Shown here in pieces: positions 1 to 11,622 of a DNA stretch of 64,000 bases. Source of the DNA: Sthenelais limicola (lineage: Eukaryota; Annelida; Polychaeta; Phyllodocida; Sigalionidae); contig OW804096.1 of NCBI GenBank assembly GCA_942159475.1, positions 134,903,285-134,967,284 on the forward strand, given 5' to 3'. Position 1 is the first letter of the stretch. The number at the start of each line of letters is the position of its first letter. Below the pieces are notes generated by a model, which saw only the letters and a program-made list of their open reading frames with translations, did not search any database and had not been told where the DNA came from. A program made the translations under genes and the position numbers.

Positions 1-62
1 TCGGGGGGGGGGGGGGAGTACGGGGGTGAGACTGGATAGAGTGGAACAGGTGGTGGAGATAA

Positions 63-297
63 TGGTCAGATTTTCAGAAAATGTACAATTGGCAGCTGTA
101 CATATTTAGTAAATTCTGCTAGATTAGGCTGAAATTTGGTCAATACAAGGTAAATTCGAGTATATTCGGCATTGCATTGATTCTAGCAATCTGTTTGGTT
201 AGGTTGAACTGTATTTTGAACTTTATTTTCGTCTGAAATGTGGGTTATTTGAGAGGATTGGTGAAGGTGAATTGTACATTTTCTGAAAATCTGACCC
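63..297 (+). mobile_element. MITE family A, copy 1
   Basis: About 235 bp bounded by inverted repeats, (G)GGTCAGATTTTCAG at the left and CTGAAAATCTGACCC at the right, with a low-complexity AT-rich core and no coding capacity. It is flanked by the direct repeat ATAA (59-62 and 298-301), read here as a 4-bp target-site duplication. The first G of the left end is mutated to T. At least nine more full copies lie in this window. No transposase is visible, so the element is non-autonomous and its superfamily is not assigned. Confidence 0.85.
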
Positions 298-458
298 ATA
301 AAGCATCTCTTGTTCTTGCCATACATTCTATAATCAATGATGCTTTATCTAAACTGATATGATAGGTAGAGTGGGACACACATAGTATTATAGGGCCTAA
401 AATGTACCTAACAATGAAATGATGTTATAATGAGATGAATCGTGAATGGAGATTGTTA

Positions 459-803
459 GGCCAAAAAAAATATAGGTGTATTTCCGATTTATCTGGCTGA
501 AAACTAGTCAAGCGGGGTGGGAACTTTTTAAAATATTTTTTTTAGGAAACCACCTGCCAGGAACTGAAAAAAATGTCTATTTTATAACAATAATTGTTTT
601 AAGCATGGTAAATGTGCTTTCTGACAGTTTTGGGTTAGGTAAACCTGTTTTCTTGCTTTTATAAGCTTTTTTGTCAAAAAATCCAAAAAAAGTAAGATAT
701 GGTAAAAAAAAATCAGGTATGGTCAAAAAGATTTTAGGTAGGGGAAGGTTTTTCTAGGTAAGGGGGGGGGGTTAAATCGGAAACACACCTATTTTTTGTG
801 GCC
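459..803 (+). mobile_element. MITE family B (Harbinger-like), copy 1
   Basis: 345-bp element starting GGCCAAAAAAAATATAGGTG and ending CACACCTATTTTTTGTGGCC, so both ends are inverted copies. The 3-bp direct repeat TTA (456-458, 804-806) flanks it. A 3-bp T(A/T)A duplication with GG(C)-type ends is the signature of PIF/Harbinger elements; assignment to that superfamily is inference. The interior is A/T-homopolymer-rich and non-coding. Five more copies occur in the window. Confidence 0.8.
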
Positions 804-1350
804 TTAGGACAGCGTTTTATAGTATCACTTATAATTAGCTTCTTGTGAAACAAATATAACAATATTGTTGGAGTTATTTTCTACCAACTGCTGATGAACT
901 ATACCTTTAGTTTGACAAGTAGACTTCGGAGTATGGAAAATGAATAAACCTTAGAGTTGTTTTTCTGACTTTCTTTTTTATTTGTCTAAGAGCCAACGTT
1001 TGGACTAACCCAGTTTGTCTTCATCAAGGCAGACAAAAAGAAGAAGTCTATAAATAAATAAATATAACTATAGTAGGGAAGTTCAACAATAATTATTTGT
1101 TTAGTCAGGGTAAGGTTAAGAGGGAAGGGGGTAAACAAATAACACGTTATACAAGTTTGTTTTTTTATTTAAATATATTTTATTGTACATATATGTGTCG
1201 GCACCAATCACCACAAAATCATGATTTCAAATGTATTCATTGCATTTAATATGTATAATTCACATTGATCTCATTAGAGGAAGCTTAATTAAGGTATAAT
1301 TAAGGTAACAAAACCACTGTGTATTACCTTGATAAATAATACTTGAGTAA
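804..1350. other. Intergenic AT-rich stretch, possible retroposon tail
   Basis: No coding exon seen. Around 985-1045 a segment reads (on the minus strand) GATGAAGACAAACTGGG followed by CCAAACGTTGGCTCT, the kind of short structured tail found at the ends of Penelope-like and some LINE retroposons. Similar segments recur near 35590 and 54515. Assignment is tentative. Confidence 0.3.
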
Positions 1351-1693
1351 CAATAGGGGAGTTGCATAGCCGCCATTTTGAATCTTGATTCGCATGGAAT
1401 TATGGGACTAATGGTACAGTCTAAAATCTATAGAAATCATGTCATGTTCAGCACGGAATTTGTATCAATGTTCTAATGTCAATATCCGTGTGTTTTCCCT
1501 GACACAAGCCTCCATCTTTCCTATCATGCATTTGGTTTTCATAAATGATTCATACAAACTATGATATTGGTGAAAACATTCTTGCAATTTTCGATGAAAT
1601 ATTGTCAAATATTTGTATGTCAGATTTCATCAAAATCCATCCCAGCATGCACTGCAGTAGACATGCGCAGTGAGACATGCAACTCCCCTATTG
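1351..1693 (+). mobile_element. MITE family C, copy 1
   Basis: About 343 bp with 17-bp perfect inverted ends, CAATAGGGGAGTTGCAT at 1351 and its reverse complement ending at 1693. A second, inverted and more diverged copy lies in CACTIN intron 11. Non-coding; target duplication not clear. Confidence 0.75.
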
Positions 1694-1906
1694 GCAACAA
1701 TAGACCCGCATAGGAAATTCATTCTACAGTAGTTTATAACTCAGCTAGATAACAAGTTCATGATGAGGTCCAGGCATTGCTCTTGTCCCTTCCAGGAAAC
1801 AGCAATACTATTGCTAAGAACAATCTTTTCCCAGTTGTCACTTAATTCTAGTAATATGGACAAATTTTGGTCGCTAAGGACTAGTACGGTCTATGTTGAA
1901 TTGTCA

Positions 1907-2356
1907 GGTTCCACTGGCCGTCTACTTCTCCCGCTTCTTAATGAAAGAAGCAGGAGCAGAAGCGGCAGAGAAAAGGGGATGGGTGCTATTGGGCTCCGCT
2001 ACAAAGCCACGTTACTTCCCGCTTCTTTTGGAGCATTTACGAAGTGTAGAGTGCTCCCGCTTCTATCAAACATGTTTGGTTTGAAGCGGCCACTACTTTG
2101 TAGCGGGAGGTAGCGGGGGCTGAAGCGGTCAATCGCATCACTCTACGCTACTTCTCACGCTACTGGATGCATCCATTTCTATGTGAGAATAAAATGTTGT
2201 CTGCTTACATTTCTGAGTAGCGTTAGAAGTAGCGGTGGAAGTAGTGGGGCAATAGCACCCATTCCGGTATACCTTCATGTGCTTGCTCCTGATTCTAAAG
2301 AAGCAGGAGCAAAGAAACAGGAAGAGTAGCGGGAGTAGTAGCCGGCCAGTGGAACC
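1907..2356 (+). mobile_element. MITE D (long inverted-repeat element)
   Basis: About 450 bp with inverted ends GGTTCCACTGGCCG (1907) and CGGCCAGTGGAACC (ending 2356). Similarity continues inward through a region rich in AGCGGGAG/CTCCCGCT-type motifs that can fold back repeatedly. The reading frame of 117 codons across it is a by-product. Single copy in this window. Confidence 0.65.
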
Positions 2357-2838
2357 CAGCCTTAAGTGTTTTGTTGATTGTCACTGGCTGACTTTGCTAA
2401 TCTAAGAAAAGGCCGCCATGTTGATTTGTTGCCTTAAGTCCCCAGGAGCCCTACAACTGTAGAGTGGGTGACAATTGATTGTGTTAAATTAGTCATTAAT
2501 GATACAAACATCTTTAGTGTATACATGAACTGTATGGAGACTCTGCATTGATCAGTTTTACCCTTTTATTGTGGTATTAAGTGGACACATTTAGTGTGAT
2601 CACAAGAAGCTTCCTTTGTGTGCTTAAACAAGCAATTAACATTTAATAATAAGAGCCCACAACCCTGGACAATATACAATGCAATGATTCCTGAACAGTT
2701 TGCTGCAGTATTTTGTGCAAAAACATTTCTACATGGACTTAATAAACAATGTTGCTCAGCTGTGGATGGATCCAGCTGAGTAGTTAATAGAGGAATGACC
2801 TTCTTCCCTCTTATCTACCTCCCTATCCACTCCAATAA
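2357..2838. other. Intergenic, no feature seen
   Basis: No ORF with coding character, splice pattern or repeat structure recognised on either strand. Confidence 0.5.
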
Positions 2839-3536
2839 GGCCAACAACAAAATAGGTATGTTTCCGATTTATCTGGCTGAAAACTAGGTATAGTTTATGG
2901 CAGGGTAATTATAGAGCGGGGATTTCTCTCTGATGTTGAGGTGTGGAAGAAGGCATATTCCATTAGTTCCTCTTAATCAGTTCACATCCCCATAAAAAAC
3001 AGCTGGGCTCGCCTCCCTCGACCCAATTTGGGGGGAGTTCCTCCTGTCTTAGATTTAATCCTCTCTCCTCTAAGCCAGGTCATAATAGCACATATCAAAT
3101 AGGCGACCTTTAATGGCACTTAAAATCATAAAATGACGCCTAAATGACCAATGGATATATGGCCTTCCTCCCCCCCCCTTCCATCTACCCCTTCCCACTT
3201 CCCTCTAAAGGAAAGGAGCGCTAAACTATAGGGAGGGTAACTTTTATTCTTTTTTTAATTTTTTTTATTAGGAAACCACCTCCCAGGCACTGAAAATAAT
3301 GTCTATTTTATAACAATAGTTGTTTTAAACAAGGAAAATGTGCTTTTTGACAGTTTCAGGTTAGGAAAACCTGTTTTCCTGCTTTTATTAGGTTTTTTTT
3401 CAAAAAATCCAAAAAAAGTAAAGTATAGTAAACAAAAAAAATCAGATGTGGTCAAAAAAATCTTAGGTGGGGAAGGTTTTTATAGGTAGTGGGGGTGGGT
3501 GGGTAAATCGGAAACACACCTATTTTCTTTTTGGCC
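2839..3536 (+). mobile_element. MITE family B, copy 2, split by a nested element
   Basis: Left end GGCCAACAAC at 2839 and right end TTTTTGGCC at 3536, with TAA target duplications (2836-2838, 3537-3539). The element is interrupted after 2890 by MITE E and resumes at 3229. Comparison with other B copies (e.g. 42042-42381, AACTAGGTAGGGTGGGTGG) shows the empty site. Confidence 0.8.
2891..3228 (+). mobile_element. MITE family E, copy 1 (nested in MITE B)
   Basis: 338 bp with inverted ends TAGTTTA/TAAACTA and a TA duplication on each side (2889-2890, 3229-3230). A second copy at 55035-55368 is nearly identical over its length, including CCCATAAAAAACAGCTGGGC. TA duplication is typical of Tc1/mariner-derived MITEs; that assignment is inference. 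Confidence 0.8.
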
Positions 3537-3920
3537 TAAGTCAAATGTAACCTGGACTTTTTCTTTACAATACTCAGATTCTCAAAATAATCTCCCTGAA
3601 TTATTTTTGCTTTTGTATTGTGCAGAAATCGTTTTGAATACTCAAGAAAAAAAAAATCACACAGCCATGGATGTTGAATTCAGTCAGGTTATAGAATATA
3701 TATGTAACTTTGCATGGAAAGAGGCCAACCTCATAGCGTTAAGTGAGTGCATGACCCACTCTCTAATCTACCTCCTTGTCCACATGGATAGGTGCAATAT
3801 ACGTGAGCAGGACATACATTGTGTTTACAACTTACACTCACTACAGTGTTTATCACATTCACGTTTTAAAATTAAGACATAATTGTGCACAAGGATCAGG
3901 ACACAGACATGTCACTTGCA

Positions 3921-4250
3921 TTATTACACCCCTGTGCTGTTGCTTCCTATACCTTCAGCATTGTATGTCACACTTGGTCAAAGTGGTGCATAACATGTGA
4001 GTTATGTCACCCTGGGGACATACAACAAGTAGGTCCGCCCAAAACGTAAATTACTTCTTTTATTTCTAATTATTTATATTTTTTATTTATTAATGGGGTG
4101 TAATAAATATGGAACAAAGCTCGGGTGAAGTCTGTACACTTGTTAGTGACCTCGGGAGCACAGAAGATCTCGGGCTAACGCCCTCTAACTTCCCGCGCTC
4201 CCTCGGTCAATAACAAGTGTACAGACTTCCCCCTTGCTAGGTTCCATCTA
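3921..4250 (+). repeat. Interspersed composite repeat F, copy 1
   Basis: Shared with 45617-45946 and 56916-57214. It has two palindromic halves: TTATTACACCCC (3921) pairs with GGGGTGTAATAA (near 4095), and the second half has arms GAAGTCTGTACACTTGTTA and its complement flanking a short CTCGGGAGC-type core. Non-coding; the 74- and 127-codon frames overlapping its start are not supported as genes. Confidence 0.7.
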
Positions 4251-4269
4251 TTTATGTACGTTTTATTAT

Positions 4270-4346
4270 GTATACATGTGTGTGTGTGTGTGTGTCAGGC
4301 CCTTAAATGCATGTGTCACCAATATGTGTGTGTGTGTGTGTGTGCA
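4270..4346. repeat. (TG)n microsatellites
   Basis: Two runs of TG dinucleotides separated by about 35 bp. Confidence 0.9.
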
Positions 4347-4559
4347 AAATTCTCCAAATAAACCTACAACACTACCTACAAAGCGAATGATTGTTTTGAA
4401 CTGATTTTTGGGCCGCAATTAAAAATTAGGCAACTATTTGGGCCTCATAAGATTCCATTGTATATTGAATAAGACCTTACAGTTGAAGTAATTACATTTT
4501 AGCTACTGATGTTAATGTTGAAACATTCTCAGTACAGAGAAATAATCTTTACCTCGACC

Positions 4560-4955
4560 AGATATTAACCTAGGAATGGTCAGTCCTTCTTGTGGTCCTG
4601 CAGTACAGATATTAACCTAGGAATGGTCAGTCCTACTCGTGGTCCTGCAGTACAGATATTAACCTAGGAATGGTCAGTCCTTCTTGTGGTCCTGCAGTAC
4701 AGATATCAACCTAGGAATGGTCAGTCCTTCTTGTGGTCCTACAGTACAGATATTAACCTAGGAATGGTCAGTCCTTCTTGTGGTCCTACAGTACAGATAT
4801 CAACCTAGGAATGGTCAGTCCTACTTGTGGTCCTACAGTACAGATATTAACCTAGGAATGGTCAGTCCTTCTTGTGGTATTAACCTAGGAATGGTCAGTC
4901 CTTCTTGTGGTCCTGCAGTACAGATATTAACCTAGGAATGGTACTGCAGTACAGA
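4560..4955. repeat. 47-bp minisatellite, about 9 copies
   Basis: Unit contains GATATTAACCTAGGAATGG then TCAGTCCTTCTTGTGGTCC. Units start at 4561, 4608 and so on at 47-bp spacing; one unit near 4880 is shortened. Confidence 0.95.
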
Positions 4956-5460
4956 TAACCTACTTTCTCTGTTTACTGTCCTTTCAACTGCTTCTTCTTC
5001 TCCGTTGTTTAGAAAATCAATCTCCGACTGTGGCCAAATATTTTACTATTATTAAGTAGAAGGTTTTTCATATTGTAGAATAACCTCTCTCCGATGTATG
5101 AGGCGCTGGAAGAATCGAGCGAAGGGTTAGAAGCGTACTGTATATAATTTTGTCAATTTATATTGAGCACAATAAAATAATTCAATCATTCAATCAATGA
5201 GTTGTGCTGTTGACTATATCAATCACATTGTATAAAAGCCTGAGGTATGTACAAACATAAACACAGAACCCAGCAAGCTGATCGTGCAGACATTACGGAA
5301 GGCGCTCATTGTCTCTTTCTCTCAAGTTTGATGACGTCATAACACAAGTCGTCACCATAGCAACGTCATGTCTGCTGCAGTTTGACAGGTTGTTTCTTCC
5401 TTTTCCCACTAGGTGGAGCGTGAGGTTTGATGTTATAGGCAGTCTGAAGCAAAGGACAGA

Positions 5461-5605
5461 AAGTAATGAATTATTACAGAAAGTAATGAATTATTACAGA
5501 AAGTAACGAATTATTACAGAAAGTAACGAATTATTACAGACAGTAACAAATTATTACAGAAAGTAACAAATTATTACAGAAAGTAACAAATTATTACAGA
5601 AGTAA
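5461..5605. repeat. 20-bp tandem repeat, 7 copies
   Basis: Unit AAGTAATGAATTATTACAGA, each exactly 20 bp, with G/A and T/C variants in later units. Confidence 0.95.
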
Positions 5606-5959
5606 TTAAATACAATTTCTCCTCCTGTCATTTTTATCATGTTGAGATTTTTGTTATCTTCAAAACTACCAACAAGGTTGAATTGAAACAAAATTGTAAA
5701 AATACTGATTCAAATATTATTTCAGTTAATCAGAATTTACAAAACGTGAATTACACTTAGTATTTGAAATTGAAAATATAGATTGAATGAGACAAAATTT
5801 ATAAGGGGTGAAAAGTTCCTTTTGGGACAAAATTTACATCAATTTGCCACATAAATGTTCAGCCAAAATTTATAGCAGTATAGTAATTGACATTGACAGG
5901 GTTATTTTGTCCATTCAAAGTGTCAGGCATGTCTAGCCGGGGGTTATCATCCTGTCAAC

Positions 5960-7131
5960 TACAAACCCCTCCCTCATGGCATATATGGGAATTACAAATC
6001 CCTCCCTCATGGCATATGGAGGAATTACAAAGCCCTCCCTCATGGCATATGGAGGAATTACAAACCCCTCCCTCATGGATATATGGTGGAATTACAAACC
6101 CCTCCCTCATGGGCATATATATGGGGGAATTACAAACCCCTCCCTCATGGGCATATATATGGGGGAATTACAAACCCCTCCCTCATGGCATATAGGGGAA
6201 TTACAAACCCCTCCCTCATGGCATATAGGGGAATTACAAACCACTCCCTCATGGGCATATATATAGGGGAATTACAAACCCCTCCCTCATGGGCATATGG
6301 TGGAATTACAAACCCCTCCCTCATGGCACATAGGGGAATTACAAACCCCTCCCTCATGGGTATATATATAGGGGAATTACAAACCACTCCCTCATGGGCA
6401 TACATATGGGGGAATTACAAACCCCTCCCTCATGGCATATATATGGGGGAATTACAAACCCCTCCCTCATGGCACATAGGGGAATTACAAACCCCTCCCT
6501 CATGGGCATATACTAGGGGAATTAGAAACCCCTCCCTCATGGGCATATATATAGGGGAATTACAAACCCCTCCCTCATGGGCATATATATAGGGGAATTA
6601 CAAACCCCTCCCTCATGGGCATATATATGGTGGAATTACTAACCCCTCCCTCATGGCATATATATGGGGGAATTACAAACCCCTCCCTCATGGTATATAT
6701 ATGGGGGAATTACAAACCCCTCCCTCATGGGTATATATATGGGGGAATTACAAACCCCTCCCTCATGTTATATATATGGGTGAATTACAAACCCCTCCCT
6801 CATGGCACATAGGGGAATTACAAACCCCTCCCTCATGGGCATATATAAGGAGGAATTACAAACCCCTCCCTCATGGCACATAGGGGAATTACAAACCCCT
6901 CCCTCATGGGCATATATATGGGGGAATTACAAACCCCTCCCTCATGGGCATATATATGGGGGAATTACAAACACCTCCCTCATGGCATATAGGGGAATTA
7001 CAAACCCCTCCCTCATGGGCATATATATGGGGGAATTACAAACCCCTCCCTCATGGCATATATATGGTGGAATTACAAACCCCTCCCTCATGGTATATAT
7101 ATGGGGGAATTACAAACCCCTCCCTCATGGC
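5960..7131. repeat. 30-38-bp minisatellite, about 33 copies
   Basis: Unit built on GGAATTACAAACCCCTCCC then TCATGG plus a variable ATATATATGGG spacer. The spacer length variation breaks the frame repeatedly, so the overlapping reading frames on both strands (translations such as ITNPSLMAY) are products of the repeat, not genes. Confidence 0.95.
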
Positions 7132-7482
7132 AAATGCATCAAAACCCTAACCCAAGTGTAGGAATCTTGGTGCCACAATTAATGTTTATAGTAGTTATAG
7201 TTGACAGAAGTATACTGGTCCAGGCGAGGCAGACCTACACTGTGGTTACCTCTATAATCTATATACAGTATATATGCACAATGTACAGATAAAGTGCAGT
7301 ATGTGTGCCTCGCATGTACAATACAGACAACAACTCCACAATTAAAGCCAGAGCTCACTAGTGTGACATGACATGCGTTACTGAAATGTTGGATTTGTTT
7401 ATTCATAATATCTTTATATCATATGTCATGATGTGATTGACAGATGTGAGAGGTTGAGAGTAGCATGTCTCATCGCATGTCA

Positions 7483-7579
7483 CACCAGTGTAGGCCTAGC
7501 TGTAGTAAAGCGATAAGCCAAGCTGTGAACCACCAGTGTAGGCCTAGCTGTAGTAAAGCGATAAGCCAAGCTGTGAGCC
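7483..7579. repeat. 48-bp direct duplication
   Basis: Two adjacent copies beginning CACCAGTGTAGGCCTAGC at 7483 and 7531, differing at one or two bases. Confidence 0.9.
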
Positions 7580-7660
7580 ACGGTGGAGACATAAGCAGGT
7601 AAGTAAGAGTGGTGCAGCAACATCTAGTGTCAACATGAATTATTATGAACTTGTCTGATA

Positions 7661-7862
7661 CAGACATGGCGAAAACTTTAAAACTTTCACCAGACAGGAG
7701 GACCGGTGAAAAGGAACTTTCACCGGTCCTCCAAAGGTCCAGAGTGCAAAGTTTCATACAAATTTTTCACCGGATAGTGGGACCGTTGAAACTTCAGTTT
7801 CACCGGTCCCACATGTCTTTCAACAGTCAAAGACCATGGTCCGGCAGGTTTTGCCATGTCTG
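7661..7862 (+). mobile_element. Foldback MITE G with two internal hairpins
   Basis: 202 bp with inverted ends CAGACATGGCGAAAAC (7661) and GTTTTGCCATGTCTG (to 7862), differing by one base. The 6-bp direct repeat CTGATA lies immediately outside each end (7655-7660, 7863-7868). Inside are a perfect 15-bp-stem hairpin (GGAGGACCGGTGAAA and complement, 7697-7732) and an imperfect one (GTGGGACCGTTGAAAC with GTTTCACCGGTCCCAC, about 7777-7812). Non-coding. Confidence 0.75.
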
Positions 7863-8261
7863 CTGATATAGCAAGCAGTGTAAAGTCATTTATATGTATG
7901 TGTGACATTGTTTATCAAAGGCTTGTTACATCCATGAGGGGTGTATTCACAGAGTTTTAAATGACTTTATCACATTCTAGTACTTAGAAGCTTTCTAAGA
8001 ATGGATTATAATTGTACTAAGACATAATTAGATGTGTGTTTGATGTCTAGGGAACTATTCTGCTGTGTCCTGGAACACTTAGAACATTGTTAAAGTGTTT
8101 GTTATATATATATATATGACCAGAAACATTGTGTTTGATTGTGTCAAAACTTGTCCTCGTTGTTGGATAAAGTGTTGAAGGATACTAGGTCCCTGTGTCT
8201 ATCTGTAAATAATGGTTAAGGGTTCAATGTTGCGGGGTTAATTTGTAGAAGCAGCTATTAA

Positions 8262-8355
8262 GTCACCCTGTATGGTGTACCCTCCTCCCTGTATGGTGTA
8301 GCCTCCTCCCTGTATGGTGTATCCTCCTCCCTGTATGGTGTACCCTCCTCCCTGT
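8262..8355. repeat. 21-bp tandem repeat, 4 copies
   Basis: Unit TGTATGGTGTACCCTCCTCC with slight variation; it abuts a pyrimidine-rich tract. Confidence 0.9.
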
Positions 8356-8359
8356 TGGC

Positions 8360-8550
8360 AACACTCACTCTCTCTCTCTCTCTCCTGCATGTCTCGCTCC
8401 CATTCTTCCTCTGTCTCTCTACTCTGTCCCCCTCTCTCTCCTCTACCCCCATCTCTCTCCCCCCTCCTGTCTCTTCCTCTCTCTCCCTGTCTGTCTCTCC
8501 TGTTTCTGTCTGTCTCTCCTCTTCCTGTCTCTCTCCCACACACACACACT
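8360..8550. repeat. CT-rich simple repeat with terminal (CA)n
   Basis: Almost pure pyrimidine on the plus strand (CTCTCT, CCTGTCTGTCTC) ending in CACACACACACAC. Frames across it (SLSLSLS, RERERE) are low-complexity artefacts. Confidence 0.9.
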
Positions 8551-8568
8551 ATTTCACATACAACTCAG

Positions 8569-8785
8569 CAGTGGTGTACGAGTTGCCCCAAAACTTTCTT
8601 GCACAGGGTAAGTGAACCAATGAAATTTCACTTACTGAACCCAAAAACTCCCCTGCCCAAAATCTGGTCTATAATTTAAAAGTGAAAAAAGTGACCTGTC
8701 CGTGGGCAAGTGACTGGAGGTAATCCACCTGTCCACACTGCAAGTTAGGCAGGTTGGAACTAGGGCAATACAACTCACTCCACTG
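8569..8785 (+). mobile_element. MITE H (CAGTGG ends, hAT-like)
   Basis: 217 bp with imperfect inverted ends, CAGTGGTGTACGAGTTG at 8569 and CAACTCACTCCACTG ending at 8785. CTCAG flanks both sides (8564-8568, 8786-8790). CAG-type ends suggest hAT, but hAT normally duplicates 8 bp and only 5 bp match here, so the class is uncertain. Confidence 0.55.
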
Positions 8786-9172
8786 CTCAGGCAATGTTTG
8801 TTTCCAAATTCATGCATGGTAGAAATTTGGGGTTGTAGGTGTTTTTATGGTGATTTTTTTTATATCGAAATGTACTGTCACCATGACAAAACAAGCAAGG
8901 ATAGTTTTATAAAAAAGTAATGCTGTAAAAGCATTTAAGTCTACTGCAATTTTGTTTAGTCTGTTACAAATGGGAAACACACATAAGTTTGTATTACGCC
9001 TCAGACACATACTGCCACATTTAATATAGGCCTCATTAGCCCCAATGTGACCCTTCATCCCTGTACCCCGCTGCACCCAGTTACTGCTGTTTGTACAGTG
9101 TGAGCAGAAGCTGTTGAAGGGAGTTACACATAGAGGGCAGTAGTGGTCATCATCCACTTACAATATTGCATA

Positions 9173-9522
9173 CCGTATTTCACCGATAGAACGCCGGGTT
9201 CCAAATAAACGCCTGCCCCGAAAAAACGCTGGGGCATATAACGTCATGAAATAAATAATCGCCGGGTCATATAACGTCATGAAATAAATAAACGCCGGTT
9301 CCGAATGAAGGCCGGGTCCCGATAATTAGATTGTATTTCTTCCTGCCGTTACCCTAATAAAAGGAGAGTAAGCTTAATAAGCTGCTAAAAAGGGACATTT
9401 CACTGTTACAGCATGGGTATTCTTTAACATAAAACAATAAACGCCTGCCCCCCAAAAAAATGCCGGGGCTAAGAGTGGCCTGAAAAAAATAAACGCCCAG
9501 GCATTCTATCGGTGAAATACGG
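9173..9522 (+). mobile_element. MITE I with TA duplication (mariner-like)
   Basis: 350 bp with perfect 19-bp inverted ends beginning CCGTATTTCACCGATAGAA, flanked by TA on both sides (9171-9172, 9523-9524). Internal direct repeats of AATAAACGCC. No coding sequence. TA duplication and TIR length suit a Tc1/mariner-derived element. Confidence 0.8.
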
Positions 9523-9524
9523 TA

Positions 9525-11541
9525 ATTGTATAGCTTTAATAGATTTAAAAACAAAACAAAGATTTTGGAATTAGGTTCATGAGAGACCTGACAAACACTA
9601 AAAATGTATAAAATACGTAAATGAAGAACGGGAAATGTTGATATTTAGTTGAATTATTACCTTACTCTTTAAAGGAGGCTCGGCTTTCTCCACTCTACTT
9701 CCGATTGAAGCCGTTTTTATGCGCACGCCGTTCGAGAGATGTATGCTGGGAGACAGTGGTGTTTGTTTGGTTTAGTAGCACACACAACAGAATCACATAC
9801 AAGCAACTATAATCTTGACAAAACAATTTTTTATATTAAAAAGCATTTAAAAGAGGTGTTTGTTTATAGTCGCAATGTCCTGCTTCCCATTTCCTACTTA
9901 ATTTCGCGGCTATGTTTCACCAGCTATGACGTTGGCGACGGCAACGTAGTGACGTCACTCATTGACAACGCATAGGCACAGTTTTTCCCGCCTCAGTGGG
10001 ATCAGCATTGAAGCTACCAGTAGCAGGCCTAGCAGCCTCCCGCATGCTGTGGGAGGCTCCCGCATTTGGTTAATTCCTCCCGCCTACCCGCAAAGGAGAC
10101 AAAACCTCCCGCAGAAAAATGATAGCAATCTCGCACATTTTTTAACAATAAATATTCGTTCGTCGACCAGATATAACCCTGCAGTATAATTTAAACATGT
10201 TTTGAATACATAAATAAGTGCAGTTTTGAATAGGCCTACATAAATAAGTGATATGTGATGGCTGTAAATACTAGCTGTCTACACATTGGCCATCGCACCA
10301 GTCGGTGACAGCCGCTTAGAGAAGTCTGTGGCAGATATGTGAGTATTAATGTAGTAGTGACATACACCAGAAGCTACCATTCTTCATACAAACATTTTAG
10401 ATATTCTGGGGTTGCACCCCCGACCCCGACCCCAACAGGAAGGTAGGCCCCCTTCTGCACCTGTGCTGTGCTGTGCTTTGTACAGTGCCAGGCCTCCGAA
10501 AATATGGACACCCCTACTTCCACACAAATCTCCCTACCTACCCAAAACTTTAACAAAAACCATGACAATGAAAGTTAATGTCTAGTTTATTTTCATTTCT
10601 AACATTACATAATATTATGTCGAAATAGTTTTACTTTTTAAGTTATTGTAGGCCTATATGACATATATACAGACATGTATATATAGCATACATTCACACA
10701 GTTTTTATTTGTTTCAACGTTAAAAATAGGCCTATTGCGTTTTTTTCTCTATGGTAATTAAATATTGTAACAGCTTTAAACTGTATACAAAAAAAGAATT
10801 TCTCAGAACGAAGTCGTGGGTTGGGCCACTTACTAACACAGAAAATCTCACGCATTTCAATCCCCACAACTTGGCAGGTCTGCAGTAGGCAGTAAGCAAT
10901 GAAATAGAAATGTATTTTTTCCTAAATGATACCACTTATAGAGATGTATACATACAACAGGAAGCTATAAACTCCTAAACTCCTTGCAGGGCAGGGAGAA
11001 TTGTATTGATAAAGGTCTAAAAAGTGTTCAAATTTTATTATGACAGACTATAATGATTTACATTTATACTATACGTTCAATGTTTTCTTAAAGATTAAAA
11101 TTTAGAGCTTGATTCTGTAAAACATCCTTATAAATTATTTAAAACAAAGCTCTCAGACTTGCACTAACTATCCTCTTTCAAACCCTCACCCCTCAGACCC
11201 TGAACTCTCAATAAATCGGGACTTTCAATTAATTCAATCCTTTAATTGATCTCTCTTCTTCGGATACTTTTTTTAATGTGATCTCTTTTTCTGATGGAGG
11301 GGCCTCAGCCGAAGGCTCTTGTTTCTAGATAAAGAAATGCTCATGTTGTGGTTAGCCTCCATATGCAGCTCCCTGTGGCTGTAATGTGTTATGACAAACT
11401 GCTATGTTGGGGTATGCTGCACCTACAAATAGTTGGGCCTCCACACATGTATCTGACACCTGCACAGAGCTTCCATCCTCCTCCTCCTCCTCCCTCTTGG
11501 CTCTCATCTGCAGAAAGCATATATATCTATCATGTATATTG
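9525..11541. other. Intergenic, no gene seen
   Basis: No supported exon on either strand. A CRE-type palindrome TGACGTCA occurs near 9950 in a locally GC-rich patch, which might mark a promoter or CpG-containing remnant; no coding start follows it convincingly. Confidence 0.4.
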
Positions 11542-11622
11542 TGAGGCATTTTGAACCTGATTTTTGTCTTAAATTTGGCTTATTTGAGACGATTGGTAAA
11601 GGCTAATTGAATATTTTCTGGC
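11542..11622 (+). mobile_element. MITE family A, truncated copy
   Basis: Matches only the right half of family A (TTTTGAACCTGATTTTTGTC through a segment like TTGGTAAAGGCTAATTGAA), without the terminal CTGACCC. Confidence 0.6.

Noticed and set aside
1760..2113. 117-codon frame on the plus strand
   Set aside because: Lies over inverted-repeat element D and its flank; no splice or family evidence.
5887..7292. Several overlapping reading frames of 65-169 codons on both strands
   Set aside because: All are translations of the 36-bp minisatellite; no start context, splice pattern or stable frame.
8238..8679. Frames rich in Arg/Glu or Ser/Leu/Pro on both strands
   Set aside because: Produced by CT-rich simple sequence.
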